Shown here piece by piece: positions 26,690 through 37,744 of a stretch of 64,000 nt of DNA. The notes beneath the pieces were generated by a model that was not told the DNA's origin, searched no databases, and saw only the letters and a program-made list of their open reading frames with translations. The translations under genes were made by a program, and so were the position numbers. Source of the DNA: Catonia carolina (Eukaryota; Arthropoda; Insecta; Hemiptera; Achilidae); NCBI GenBank assembly GCA_035578175.1, contig JAQMRL010000001.1, positions 53,653,553-53,717,552 on the forward strand, given 5' to 3'. The stretch's first letter is position 1. Every line of letters starts with the position of its first letter.

Positions 26690-27119
26690 TAGGAGCCCTG
26701 TCCTGTGAGAACGATTGGTACCTACATGACCACTGGAGTTCTGCCAACTGTCCATTGAAAAACATAACTGAATTCGCACCACACCAGTCCCGAAGATTCT
26801 TTAACCGATATCTAATGTCAACCTAGATAACTCGGAAACTACCCTCTATCTTTCTTTGCATGATATTTTTCAACATCTTTTTACAAGAATACTTCGATTT
26901 TTTTATTACTCCGGTTTTCTACGTCTCGCAGTAAATACAACGTCCATTTTCTTATCAAACTTCAACAAGATTTCAGTATTCTTCATTCTAATTGTCTATG
27001 ACATCTGCAGTAATCACCTGTAAACAGCACCTCTTGATGGCCTTTTGTCTTAAGTATTTTTATATCATTTTGGTTAAGCGGCCAAGCCTTTCTTTCACAT
27101 AATAACACCGTAAAAATAA
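26690..27119 (-). pseudogene. Decayed LINE reverse-transcriptase C-terminal fragment
   Basis: On the minus strand a segment near 27100-27040 reads LLCERKAWPLNQNDIKILKT. It matches the form of the LLYGSETW-L-N-ND...KL stretch that follows the reverse-transcriptase domain in many insect LINEs. After frame changes, NTEILLKFDKKMDVV appears near 26950, and KNLRDWCGANSVMFFNGQLA near 26800-26750 resembles the distal part of such ORFs. Multiple stops and frameshifts show that it is dead. Its upstream part is missing where R2 copy C begins, so it is 5'-truncated or interrupted there. The exact clade is not determinable by eye. Confidence 0.5.
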
Positions 27120-28018
27120 AACCTGGTGTGAAACACTCACACAACGTTCTCTTGCTCATGCAAATAATTACCAATATAACCTAAAATTAGTAATAAAACA
27201 TTAGAAATAAACTAACCTGAAAAAACATAACCTTATTTTAATCATGAGTGAAAGACGCACAATAAAAATCAATCTGTTTGGCTTAAAAATACAGAAAATC
27301 ACTCTTAAAAGTTGTAGATCTTTTAATTTTTTTATAAATTTGATTACATACACTTTTGTCGTAAAACGCATAGCCTACTAAGGACGAAATCTTAAAAAAA
27401 TCAATTTTTCACACGTTTTCGTGAGAAAAAAAACAGAAAATCGCTAATTACCGCTAAACTAAGCATTATACAAAAAAATGTTTGAATTAAAAGTTTAGGA
27501 AAGTTTAAATTCTCTGCATTTTGTATTATATAAATTTTTGCGCTAAAATGCATATTAAAGCCGTAATCTTAAAAAAAACAATTTTTTACGTGAAAACAGC
27601 CTCACCAAGAATTTCCGCAAACATGGTGCCTACCCTATCTTGTAGAGCGTAAACAATTTAGTAAACCAGGCGATTTTTAGAAAAATCGTAAAACCAGTTT
27701 TTGAGAAAATCGCAAAAAAGTGAAAAATGACACGAATAAACTACTACTTCCGGTTGACTGATTTTGATGAAAATGTTTGTGTCGAGTCCTCTAGTGGTAT
27801 CTACTTAAAGTATCAAACTTTTAAGTTTCAAGTTCGTACGATGTTCTGTTCTTGAGATATTCTGTTCACACACACACACAGACCAATCGCTAAAAACATG
27901 TTTTTTGGGTTCAGGGGTTCTGAAAACGTGTAGATCCGGCGAAAACTCAATTTCGGAAAACCGACATGAAAACAATACTTTCCTTCCTATATATTCATAC
28001 AGGCAAGAGAAAGTAAAA
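27120..28018 (+). repeat. R2 interspersed repeat, copy C
   Basis: Nearly full-length copy, inverted relative to copy A. It begins in the block CTGGTGTGAAACACTCACAC and passes CCAATATAACCTAA and GATCTTTTAATTTTTTTATA. It then has ACTACTTCCGGTTGACTG, a short (CA)n tract at 27868-27881, GACCAATCGCTAAAAACATG, GGGTTCAGGGGTTCTG and GACATGAAAACAATACTTTC, and it ends near AGAAAGTAAAAAA. Comparison with copy A gives the approximate limits. There is no coding capacity. Confidence 0.7.
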
Positions 28019-29339
28019 AATTAATTGGGCCGAGATAATATTTTGGGTACTGTAAACTTAAGAAATTTGCAGGGACAATTGTTAGTAATTTACTGAACAA
28101 TATGAGATATTAAATTAATAAAAAACCGTAAGATTCTCTGAAATATTTTAACAGACAATATTTTGAGATTAGTAAATTAAATATTTATGAAAGTGAATCG
28201 ATACGAGCGGTAGTTACAACTAGTTGCTTTATAACAACTATTTCTGGATAACAAATTTTTAAATTTCATGTGAACATCAGAACAAATTAAACTGGAGGAA
28301 AAACAGAAAACAAAACAATCTAACTTAATTGCCCGTATAATTAGGTACCTATAATAATGCAAACGTTAAAATCTATTAATCAGTTTTCGTGAAAAACTAC
28401 AATACTCACTCAATAGTAAAATCCGAACGACGCAATAAAATTAAAAACACAAAACATTTAAGTAGTTTTTAAAAAAATTTAACTGGGAACACAAACAAAA
28501 CGTAAATCAACCCTTGTAATTTACATGCACGTGGAACACAAAACATTATATTAAAAGTCTGAATAAAACAGAAAACATAATGACATCGATGTCGATGTTA
28601 CAGTTATTTATACAATACCTAGGTAGCCTACATTGTAGACAATACAGGTGATAAAAAATAAATCACATCGAAGACAATGACGAAGGCAAAAAAACTAGAA
28701 AAGAAAATATAAGCGTCACAATGCTGACGTGTTTATAATGAGCCGAAATATTTCTAGAAAAATGACGTAGGACTTAAAATGTAATAGTAATAGTGATATA
28801 GTCCTAACTATTTTACGAGTGTGTAAAAACGCACGTACGTTTATTAATTTGTCGCTGACTGAAGTAAATACGGTATAGTATTTTACCTATAATTACCAAG
28901 TACTCGTAATAGAACAATTTATTAGGTAAGTAAATAAAATTGTTTATCGATTCATTCATAAATAAGTACCGTACGTTCATTTATAACAAAATACAACTAA
29001 TTAATAGTATACTACATTATTTTAAAATTATGAAAGTCAACTAAAAGGTAGTAAATGAGTAAATAAACATTGGAAATGTAAATACATTTTATTTAACAAT
29101 ACCGAGTGTATAGATAAATAAATAAATTAACCAATAAATTTATTTTAAAACTATTGAATAATTAAGCGTAGTACAATAGTACTTTTTATAATATGTTATA
29201 AATTTAATGGTCCGAATTGGCCCAGATCCGCGAGTACATGCAATTAGTTTCATTTTGTTTTACGTCCGACTGTTTTGCACATTACTCCTAAGGCAGACGT
29301 TATAATTAGTAATAAACTGTAATAACGTAATACGTTCAT
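28019..29339. other. AT-rich interval, nothing recognised
   Basis: No gene was found. A 28-base stretch at about 29251-29279 (core TTTTACGTCCGACTGTTTTG) recurs inverted at about 11397-11424. This hints at another dispersed repeat that I could not delimit. Confidence 0.4.
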
Positions 29340-30085
29340 CCAGCCACTCTGGGACTGGAATTTACATTGGAGAATAAAATGGTTGTTGGTTAAATCGTGG
29401 GAAAATTCTCCATCAGTTGGTGTAGAAATTAATTTTAATAAATATTTTAATACATATCTCTTTGTTGACGATATGATTATTCTTAGTGAAACTGAACATA
29501 AAATGTAAAGTTTTCCTTTAGCATAGCAATTTGTTTGGAAGGTGTCTGCGATAAAAATAAAAGATATAAAACTGTCATATCTAAAGTTGTGTTGTATGTG
29601 AAAATAATACAGCAAGTGATAGATTTTGTTTATTAATCAATCAAATCAAATTAAAAAGTAAATTAAGAAAATTACAGGCCATATTAGAAGGAATAAGCGA
29701 AGTCTAAAAATATAGTACGTATCGAGAGTCAGCGAAAAAATACATACGGTTATGGCTGTAACACACTGCTGTACGGGTCTAAGACGTGTGTGTTTAGTAC
29801 TGATTTAAGTAAACTTAAAACTGTGGAAATTCTTTTCTTTGAAAATTCAAACATCCTTTAAAGTCTATAAATTTTCTCTTTAAATGATCTATCTACTTCT
29901 CTCTGTATAATAACATTATCTTGTGACTAAAAAATACACTAAGTTCTTCTCTAATATTTGTATTTAGTTTCCGGTCCATCCTTGTGACATCCTCATGAGC
30001 ATGGACCAGCTCAGAACAGCTATTTTGCAGTGCAACGAGCGAAGTGAGGATTGCTATGATAGTCATTAACATTCGGAACCGATAG
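29340..30085 (+). pseudogene. Decayed LINE with RT active-site remnant
   Basis: Plus-strand pieces in shifting frames follow the order of a LINE reverse transcriptase. GVEINFNKYF leads into YLFVDDMIILSETEH, where VDD stands in the place of the catalytic Y/F-ADD box. Then come TLLYGSKTC (the LLYGSETW motif), DLSKLKTVEILFF and finally EVRIAMIVINIRN before a stop at 30083-30085. The last segment matches the end of the fragment at 60.4 kb (KVRIAMMVSNIRN), so the two belong to one family. Many stops and indels make it non-functional. The minus-strand ORF over 29250-29615 is a shadow. The 5' limit is uncertain. Confidence 0.65.
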
Positions 30086-30594
30086 GCACCTGAACACGGT
30101 CACGCACTACGTATCTTTGCGTTACAAATTTACTTTTCTGGGTAGAAAATTTTACAGCCTCCTCAGTTTCTAAAATCATTATGACTAGTTGTGTTGCAAA
30201 CATTTTAGAACTAGACAAATTTGTGTTCGAGTAAATCTTTGATACTCCTTATCGTTGTCAGTGAGTTACTAATGGAACTACAGAAGTAGTAGTTAAGTAA
30301 TTTCATTTTACACCAGAACGAACATCCATAAATGCAATTAAGAAACTGGTGAATACATGATTTTTGTATAAATACAGACCAAATAAAAATAATCCTCAAA
30401 CCTGCTAACCGAATTTACAATATTGTTTTACATTTAACAAATTAAATAAACACTTAATTGTTGCTAAACAATTCTGTTTAAAAAATATGTTTTAATTTAA
30501 ACAAAATAGACAGAAAATTTCAGAAAACCAGGTTTAATTTGGTAAATTTTCCTAAAATAATAACAATGCGGAAACCTCACGACTGTGTGTACTA
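30086..30594. other. Short AT-rich interval, nothing recognised
   Basis: No gene or repeat was identified between the LINE remnant and the SINE-C copy. Confidence 0.4.
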
Positions 30595-30842
30595 ATTGTT
30601 TTTACCCCTAATGTGTTGCAAATTGTTCAATTCAGAACAATAAGCAACCCAATAGCCGAATAAGATGAGGATGATGTGTATGACGTATAAATAAGGAATA
30701 GTCTTGTTCGATTCCTGAAAGAGAATGGTTAATTGAACCTCAACCATAAAAGTACACCGGTAACCACTGATTGTATTTAAATCCGTAAAAAAGTTTACTA
30801 GGGCTTGAACCAAAAATCAGCTGTTAAACAGCTGATTCACAG
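30595..30842 (-). repeat. SINE-C copy
   Basis: Shares with the copy at 37.7-38.1 kb the blocks TGTTCAATTCAGAACAATAAGCAACCC, GTATGACGT, GAGAATGGTTAATTGA, CAACCATAAAAGTACA and TGGTAACC-type sequence, all on the plus strand. The element's own direction is minus. The tRNA-like end is only partly present: it breaks off at the palindrome ATCAGCTGTTAAACAGCTGAT (30819-30839). The family is tRNA-derived, judged from the 37.9-kb copy. Confidence 0.65.
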
Positions 30843-31818
30843 TAAAATATAATATTAAATAAATATTAAAAATATATTAATACTAAATTAACGGCAAAAA
30901 ATATTTTTAAAAAATAACCAACCTATCACGATTGTCAACAGAAGGGTTAAAATCGATTTTGACATCAGATGAGTTTATAAACATACAGAAAATGACATTG
31001 AAACACGCACACACAACTTCGTTAATCTTATCGATTTATAGTGATGTGTAAATAAATTTCACGTATATTTATGTAAAGCAACGGCGGTGCTAAGTCAATA
31101 AATCACCAGTGTTTTCATTTAGTCGATTAGTTAAACGATGTTAGAATAGTTAAATTTAGTTTAAGCATAGAAAGTTGTATCAACGAGATACACAACAGTG
31201 TCACAGGAGTGCAGTAATAAATGTTTCACTGTTAAGCACGCTGACCTTTCTCAATCTGTGTGGGACCTCTGTCTCAATTTAAAACTAATAGGTCCTATAA
31301 AACATAAGAAGGCCATTCGCAATAACTTAATCCAAGATATGTTATATACTGCCTTGCTTTCTTAACAACTGCTTGCGTTTTTATTCTTGCTTCATTAACT
31401 GAACTTAAAATTTCTTTTCAAATATATCAGTGAGCATAAAAAAATTTAATAAAAGAATGATTTCTTATTAACATGTTAAGAAAGTAGCCAGAAAAGCAGA
31501 AACGCTCTGCGCTTAACAAGAGCTCTTTTGTCAGCTTTTTTTAGTCAATAGATAAAAAAATTTAACTACACCTAAACATTCACTGATTTCTGAAACATTA
31601 AATTTAACCTCCATTGCCGCACTATAAAAGTAAACCGCAAATATTTTTCTTTTTTACTAAAAAAAATTGTCTACGATCTATTCTTTACAGAATCAAATAG
31701 ATTGGTGAATAATTAAATGACAATAAAAGGTAACTTCCAGTAGAGGTACCTTTAAAAAAATTGTTCACTTAATCTGTACAGTAATAATATATTAATTACA
31801 AAAATATACCTACGGAAG
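30843..31818. other. AT-rich interval, nothing recognised
   Basis: No gene, RNA or repeat was recognised in this stretch. Confidence 0.4.
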
Positions 31819-31885
31819 CTAATTTTCTAAAAAAAAAACCTGAGAATATACGGTATATAACTATATATATATATATAAATAAATA

Positions 31886-31949
<64 letters not shown>
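31819..31949 (+). repeat. Shared A-tract/TA-repeat module, copy 1
   Basis: A block of about 42 bp (CTAATTTTCTAAAAAAAAA, then CCTGAGAATATACGGTATAT) runs into an (AT)n tract ending at 31949. The same block, in the same orientation and also running into (AT)n, lies at 38953. The shared unique part shows that this is a dispersed element end and not simply two independent microsatellites. Confidence 0.85.
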
Positions 31950-31953
<4 letters not shown>

Positions 31954-31956
31954 CCG

Positions 31957-32200
31957 CTAACAATTCCGCGTCCTTTCAAAAAGCGTGCATTTCGCACATC
32001 GCTTATTTGAAGAGTATATTCAACTTTGATGAGAGTATATAGGGTATTTGTTACACTTACACCCTGAGTTTTGGTATTGGTTTGTCCTGATATTGAAAAT
32101 TGAGCATTTTTTAATTTTATTTACTGTGCTATCAATTCAGACTCCTTTCGAATTGCCGACAATTTCGCGTCCGTACAAATTACCGACAATTTCGCGTCCG
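31957..32200 (+). repeat. Repeated CAATTTCGCGTCC motif
   Basis: The motif occurs at about 31957 (ACAATTCCGCGTCC), 32155 and 32182. The last two are 27 bp apart and nearly identical (CCGACAATTTCGCGTCCG). A reverse-complement match (GGACGCGAAATTGATAGC) lies at 38629, near the second A-tract/TA module, with a weaker plus-strand match (CCATTTCGCATCCGG) at about 38776. This suggests that both loci carry parts of one element family. Confidence 0.5.
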
Positions 32201-32789
32201 GCATCGTTCCCGCTATTATGACTTACAGCCTGCAACAGTGTAAACGATGTTGCCATGTCGTACCGGCACGTGTACTGTAGCATTTGCCACTTCTTCGTAT
32301 TGTACTGATTGTAGTTAGATATTCACATCTCACCCTAGTACTTCTCCACACAAGACCATCGTATGAAAACAATTCGTTCTCGGACGGAATCCAATCCAGT
32401 CATCAAAATAATTTATTATTTGTTGCCTATTATTTTGAAATGTATTTTAAATAGGTACTTATTTTAAATCAATGTAAAACCAGAATAATTAAAGAAAGTA
32501 TATTTTTTATTTGTTAAAGTTAATTATTTAAAATATCCTAATTGTTACAAATACAGTCAAACCTCCTCATTCGAAATCCTCCCTAAATCGAATATAATTG
32601 TATGCTATCCCCTTCAAAAATCCTCCTTAATATGAATTACCTCCCTATTCGAAAATTTTCGAGAGTTTTGTGGTCATATATATTGTATCAATACATTTTT
32701 TTATACATTATTAATAAAATAATTACAAAATTTCCAATTTACACATTGTACACGATTTATAATGAAGCATGCGTTAAAATCACGACAAT

Positions 32790-33030
32790 AAGGACACAGT
32801 AAGCGTAGTACAAAACTACAAAAAGCTTTAGAAAAAACTGAAAATGCAGTTAATTTTTAAGTTAGAAGAAACCAGGCAGAAACACAAACAATTACACTTC
32901 TTACAAAACATTATTGTCACAAAACCTTACGACCAAATAAGGACATAGCAAGCGTAGTTCAAAGCTACAATACGCATCAGGAAATATTGAAAATTCAGTT
33001 AATTTTTAAGTCAGAGGAAACCAGACGAAA
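32790..33030. repeat. Internal duplication in the pogo-like element
   Basis: Two diverged copies of about 90 bp start AAGGACACAGTAAGCGTAGT at 32790 and AAGGACATAGCAAGCGTAGT at 32939. Both include CAGTTAATTTTTAAGT and a GAAACCAG block. They diverge by roughly 15-20 percent by eye, so this duplication is old. Confidence 0.8.
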
Positions 33031-33383
33031 GCAAAAAGAAACATATTAGTTAGGCTAAATTAGTAATGCAGTCTTTCCTTCTTTGGTGTATGATTTTCGT
33101 ACAAACTGGGTAAAACATACCGTAGCTGTATTCATTCACATTAAGCAATATTTTACTCGTTAAAATTTCTAAAATTTTCGGTACCTAATTTATTTTTCAT
33201 TTTCGTTTGTAGGTATAGTTGTACTGTTTACGCGTATCCCGATTTTATTTTACTCTGTTTTTTATATCGTTTTTTCAATAATTTGCATATCGTTGTTATA
33301 AGTAGACTATTCTTTTGCTTTTGAGTACTAATAGAGCTTGTAATACCAACACATTCCCTTAATTCTTAATCACAGTATTATGT

Positions 33384-33580
33384 AAACCCTGTGGTGAATG
33401 AAGTGAAGGTGTCATTTTCAGAGGGGAAAATATGTGCTTTGCAAAGGGCCCTGCATGCTGATAAGCGTACTTTTCCTTTCAGTGAGGAAGGTAATTGTAA
33501 ATCACCTCACTTCTCGTTTTACTTAGTAAAACCTCTACAGGTTCAAACCAGCCTTTCGGCTGATGACCTAAACAACACAA
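33384..33580 (+). repeat. R1 interspersed repeat, copy 3 (5'-truncated, nested)
   Basis: The last half of R1 only, from CCCTGTGGTGAATGAAGTGA through GAGGAAGGTAATTGTAAATC to GCTGATGACCTAAACAACAC. It lies inside the pogo-like element, so R1 moved after that element inserted. Loss of the 5' half with an intact 3' end is what target-primed reverse transcription produces, which supports R1 being a retroposon. Confidence 0.8.
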
Positions 33581-33946
33581 GTAAAATAATATTTGTAAAA
33601 AACTTTCCTCAATCAAATTGGTGGTCTATTAATAATTTTGACTTTTGTAATTTAATATTTTATAGAATTACATGAATTTTATTAAAACGTGCAATTTTTA
33701 AGTACATTTTTTGTTTCTATATTTTACCTCTGTAAATCGAAATCAGCCGGTTCCATCAGATTCGAATCAGGGAGGTTCGACTGTAATTACTATAATATGA
33801 CCAATTAGTAGACAATGCAATTAAAATATTTACTTAGTTGACCAAATTATGTAATTGTAAAGCGACATAATTTGTTCAATATTCAAATGGAGTACCATTC
33901 ACCCATTGTCTTTTCGGTGTTCAAATGATTTCATCATCATCATCTG

Positions 33947-34395
33947 TTAAGGATTAGGCTCAATGGCCTGTTCCAGTATCCATCTCTTTTTAGGTCTTCC
34001 CAAGCCTCGCTTCTCTCTAGGTTTATATTTCCATGTTTTAGTGACTGAATCAAAATGATTTTATAAATTATACAAAAGTACGATGGCCAGTAAAATTTCT
34101 ACAACATTTGAAATGCAGTCCGGCTCAGCCATAGTTTGTATTTTTATTCTTGTTCCTCAAGTAGGCCTAATGGTAATCTTTGATCTTCAACAAAGTATAC
34201 ATTACATTAATAATTCTCGTATCCAGCTGTTTTGTACACGTTGAAGTTTATCCTTTAACAGGCCATTTCCAAGATTATTTTTCGGCTAAACAACTTTCAG
34301 TCATAGTCTTCCAAACCCTGATATTTTTCTCTGCGTTTTCTTTTAAATTATTTAGTGTTATAAAAGCCATGGTGGCCACTTTTTGTTGATATCCT
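33947..34395 (-). pseudogene. LINE ORF 3' end, decayed
   Basis: The minus strand ends in a clean coding tail, RGLGRPKKRWILEQAIEPNP, followed by a stop at 33947-33949 and a (GAT)n-type tail (33930-33943) as LINE 3' ends often have. The GRPKKRW motif is typical of the extreme C-terminus of insect LINE reverse transcriptases. Further upstream on the minus strand, near 34256-34205, KDKLQRVQNSWIRELLM resembles the LQRVQN-C-R segment found C-terminal to the RT domain in jockey-like LINEs. Stops and frameshifts separate the pieces. It may be one element with the RT fragment at 35.3-35.9 kb or a separate insertion. Confidence 0.6.
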
Positions 34396-35249
34396 TTTGG
34401 TTTCTAGTACTTTATTTGCATCGTCAACCAACCACCCAATCTGGGAATCATTATTACAAATAATGAAATAAATAAACCTTATTGTTACGTAAAATAATGT
34501 GCATTATTTTTGACAAGTCAAAATGCTTGGGATAAGAAACTGGAAGGTTATACTATTGCACAGAAGACAAAAAGGAGACAGATAAGGCATTCACTTGGAG
34601 AGGCCAAGAAAAACTATGTGAAACCTTGACGAAGACAGCCAAACAATATGCTAGGACCAATTGATTACAAACGAATTCTTAATAGTGTACAGTGTTCATA
34701 TTCATAATTTAACTTGATAGTTGATCATTAAAAATGTTCGTCATTATAATTAAAAAAAAACCAGATAAAAAGTAATTATATGACGGAATAATTTGAACAT
34801 TATTTGATTTTTTAAACATACATTTGAATAAGTTTAAGTGCGACTAAATTAAAAACAAATCCCACAAATAGACAAAACACCTTATATACTCGCCTTCGAA
34901 TAAGCCCCGCACCACGATTTTATGGACCGAAAATCGAAAAACATAACTTATGTAGACTATTTCCTAATATGATACAAAAAACAACGAGACACCCGATGTC
35001 TTCAAATATGAAGTATTGATTACAACCATTTAAAAATAGTTTTTAAAAAAAAGACGTAACGTTGTATTTTAAATGTGAGAATTTGTAAACATGATAAATA
35101 CTCAAAGGTATTGGTACGCTAAGTACCTTATTTTTAAGCGTTTTAGGGCGTAGCAGTAGGATTTTATTATATAGCAGACACGTTCCTTAATACACCTGTC
35201 CCAGGATAGTTTGCTACCTAATATTAATTCTAAAAATTTTGTAACTTAC
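34396..35249. other. Interval between LINE pieces
   Basis: AT-rich, with a possible plus-strand fragment near 34560-34640 (LERPRKTM ... NLDEDSQTIC) that resembles LINE C-terminal tails. It is too short and interrupted to assign. Nothing else was recognised. Confidence 0.35.
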
Positions 35250-35965
35250 CTGTTACAAAAGATTTTGATATATTGTCATTAATTGCGATATTCTTACTTT
35301 GGTTACTTATTTCCTTACGACCAGTGAACCATTTGGCCACAGTTTTATCTGAGTTGAGAACTACATTATTTTTTGCATCCAGTCTACAACCTTACTTCAA
35401 GCTTCTTTAGTTTTAAACTTTGTTCATAGTTTTCATCTTCAAGAGATATTGTCGTATCATCAGCAGATAATATAACATTGAAGGAGGCAAGAAAATCACC
35501 GAGATCGTAAATAAAAATTAGAAATAGCAAGGGTCTTAAAATTCTAACTCGTTGAACTCCCCTTTTAACTTGTAGAAAATTTTATATGTATTTTGTTTTA
35601 ACTTTGCAATAATTGGATGGCGATTCGACCCTCTAATGTCCCTCTAATACCATACACCTCAATTTTTTTATGGGTAAATCATACGGGACATGGTCAAAAG
35701 CTTTATAAAAATCAAAAACTAAATAACATAGGTTTGTTTTTGCTAACGATTAATTTCAATAAGCTTCTTCAGTATCGGGAAATTACAGTCTCTGTTGACC
35801 TACACTTTCAGAACTCGTGTTGGATTTTTGCGAGTGTACTGAATTTACTTAAAAAAAATCGACTTATCTACTCTCTTATCAATTTATTATCTTTTGTAAA
35901 AAAAATTTCGCCGTTTTGTAAGCATTTTCTCGATGTGGGTATCCTTTGAATTATCGATTTAAATT
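35250..35965 (-). pseudogene. Jockey-like LINE reverse-transcriptase fragment
   Basis: The minus strand holds recognisable RT motifs in the correct order. YLVFDFYKAFDHVPYDL near 35730-35680 is the LD-SKAFD motif. GVQRVRILRPLLFLIFIYDL near 35562-35500 stands for the QGSILGPLLF-INDL box. LSADDTTISLEDENYEQ near 35480-35430 is the catalytic YADD box with the first residue changed to S. VVLNSDKTVAKWF near 35345 follows as the N-x-KT-x-F motif. Frame changes and stops (for example after the KAFD block) make it dead. The plus-strand 110-codon frame at 35617-35949 is its shadow. These motifs fit non-LTR elements of the jockey/CR1 type. Confidence 0.75.
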
Positions 35966-36057
35966 TACTCGCCCAAGTGATGGAATAAAATGCATGTTCT
36001 GATTGTCAGTGGCAACTGACTTTAATAAAATAATAGTACTGTAAGGGGTTGCACATA

Positions 36058-36417
36058 ACAGGCAGGTGGAGTGTTAAATTATTTGCACTCGATTTGCTTG
36101 TTCCAGGACTAAAAAAAATTTAGTTCTGTTTTTATCACATGGTAAGCCAAACATGACTGAAGTATTTAAGAACAGAAGAGGTACAAGTGTAAAAGATACT
36201 TGTCAGAGTTATATCTCCTCTGAGCGTAATGAATTTCATTATGCAGCCAGACCCTGTGGTGAATAACGTGAGGTGGGTCATTTGCAGGGTGGAAAATAGG
36301 TGATTTTCAGACGGCCTGGCATACTGATAAGCATATTTTTCAACTCGGCGAGGAAAGCAATTGTAAACCACCTCACTCCTTGTTTTACTTAGCTAAACCT
36401 GTAGAAGTTCAAACCAG
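36058..36417 (+). repeat. R1 interspersed repeat, copy 4
   Basis: Nearly full length, from ACAGGCAGGTGGAGTGTTAA through ATCTCCTCTGAGCGTAATGA, CAGCCAGACCCTGTGGTGAA, GGCCTGGCATACTGATAAGC and GAAGCAATTG-type sequence to GAAGTTCAAACCAGGA. The usual 3' end (CTTTCGGCTGATGACC...) is missing. It is replaced directly by the tandem array that follows, so the junction at about 36418 lost the last 25 or so bases of R1. Confidence 0.8.
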
Positions 36418-37290
36418 GACTGTAAAGTTGGCCCCCATACAAAAATTTCAAAAATTAACTTGTAAAATTGATCGGTCTACGTTTCTACCGGATTATTCCG
36501 GAAAATTGTTTGTTTGTTCCGTCCAAAGAAGTGAAAAAACGCCGGGAAGGGCAAACTTCACACTGACCTCCTCCCGCTCAACTTTTTAAATTTTTTTTGG
36601 ACTTCAGGGATAGTTTGTTTTGGATGGTCTCGCAAAATATTTTGTTAGTTCCATTCAAGTAAGCGAGAAATCCAGAAGAACTGGGTGGTGCTAATTTCAC
36701 ACTTATCCCCCTCTACTCAATATTTTAAAGTTTTTTACATAGATTGACAGCCCTTCGTTTGTTCCGGATCATTTCGCAAAAATTTCGTTTTTCCCGTTCA
36801 AATTTTTTAGAAAATCAAAGAAAACTTTGGAGTGGCAAGTATAAGCCCATGCATTCAATACTTTTTGGTTTTTACTTTAAATGATAGCTCTCATTTGTTC
36901 TGGATTGTTTTGTAAATTGTTTTGTTTGGTCTGCCGAAATCAGCGAAAAAATCGTAAAAAACTTAGGAATGGTGGCGATACGCTAAGAAATTCAATTTAA
37001 ACTTTATCGTTATCCCTATCGAGAGTCGTTCTGCTGTTTCGGAACGTTTCATAAATATTACGATTGTTAAGCTCGTACTCGCGAGAAAATCGAGGTGAAC
37101 TGGATGGTACAAACTTCACTTTAGGCCCCTCACTCATTAATATTTAAACTTTGTTGTCTAAATCGATGGCCCTTGGTTTTCCGGGCATATAAAAAAAATT
37201 TCGTTTGTTCAGATTTTGTAAGAGAAAAAAGGAAAAACTGAATGGGTGTACTTTTTCTACCCGTAACATTTTTTTTCTGAAATCTGTAAT
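36418..37290 (+). repeat. Degenerate tandem array of about 140-bp units
   Basis: At least six units begin with a GGA(T)-type word after TTC or TTT: 36490, 36622, 36766, 36902, 37041 and 37183. Spacings are 132, 144, 136, 139 and 142 bp. Each has a GCAAAAATTTCGTTTGTTCC-like start, an AAGCGAGAAAATC-like middle, a GGTG/GGCAA...TTCACACT block, a C-rich ACTTATCCCCCTC-like block, and AGATTGACAGCCC before the next unit. A partial unit precedes the first. Units are about 55-70 percent alike by eye. No protein is encoded in a constant frame. It looks like old satellite-type DNA or the internal repeats of an unidentified element. Confidence 0.7.
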
Positions 37291-37744
37291 CTCTGTCCAA
37301 AATTTGATGAAAGAAAATCGGTCCAGAATAAATATTAAAATATGCCTACTTTGTTCAGATCTGTCTAGTAAAGTTTGCTATTTCCCTAATTTCTTAGTTT
37401 AATTTTTTATCGCATTGTTTTTAAGCAAAAAACAAGGCTAATAATAATCTACTCCTAGTCCATTTTTCATTTTTTATATTTTAGAAAAAGTTTTTTCTCT
37501 TTAATGTTTTATTTACCTACTGTAAAACTGCTAAAACTAGTAATTGGGGCGACATATTACATGATATGAAATAGCATTATGGAAGTGTACTTAGAATCAT
37601 TTTGCAGAGAGAGTGGGCAAACAGCAAAATGCGCATTCTTTTTTCACATCGTAAGCGTAATCAGGAAATATTTGATTAACAATTGTCAGGTGGTGTAATG
37701 TCAAAAAAGCGCGAAATAACATGTTAAAAATTCTTAAACAAATT
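37291..37744. other. AT-rich interval, nothing recognised
   Basis: No gene was seen. The 140-bp periodicity fades out by about 37300. Confidence 0.4.

Larger units (their letters stand above)
32552..33785. mobile_element. pogo/Tigger-like DNA transposon, decayed, with nested repeat
   Basis: The left terminus CAGTCAAACCTCC at 32554 and the right terminus GGAGGTTCGACTG ending at 33783 are inverted repeats with 12 of 13 matches. A looser match continues inward (ATTCGAAATC / ATTCGAATC). Both ends are flanked by TA, the target duplication of Tc1/mariner-superfamily transposons, and termini of this type are usual in the pogo/Tigger branch. The 1.23-kb interior has no intact transposase. It contains a 149-bp-period duplication and an inserted R1 copy (33384-33580). 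The element is non-autonomous or a dead relic. Confidence 0.75.

Noticed and set aside
29250..29615. 121-codon minus-strand ORF, the longest in the window
   Set aside because: The opposite strand carries the RT-like YLFVDDMIIL segment of a decayed LINE, and the minus frame has no domain.
34540..34665. Plus-strand LINE C-terminus (LERPRKTM ... NLDEDSQTIC)
   Set aside because: Too short and interrupted by a stop. The similarity to GRPRKTW tails could be chance.
35617..35949. 110-codon plus-strand ORF
   Set aside because: It is antisense to a recognisable reverse-transcriptase relic on the minus strand, so it is a shadow frame.
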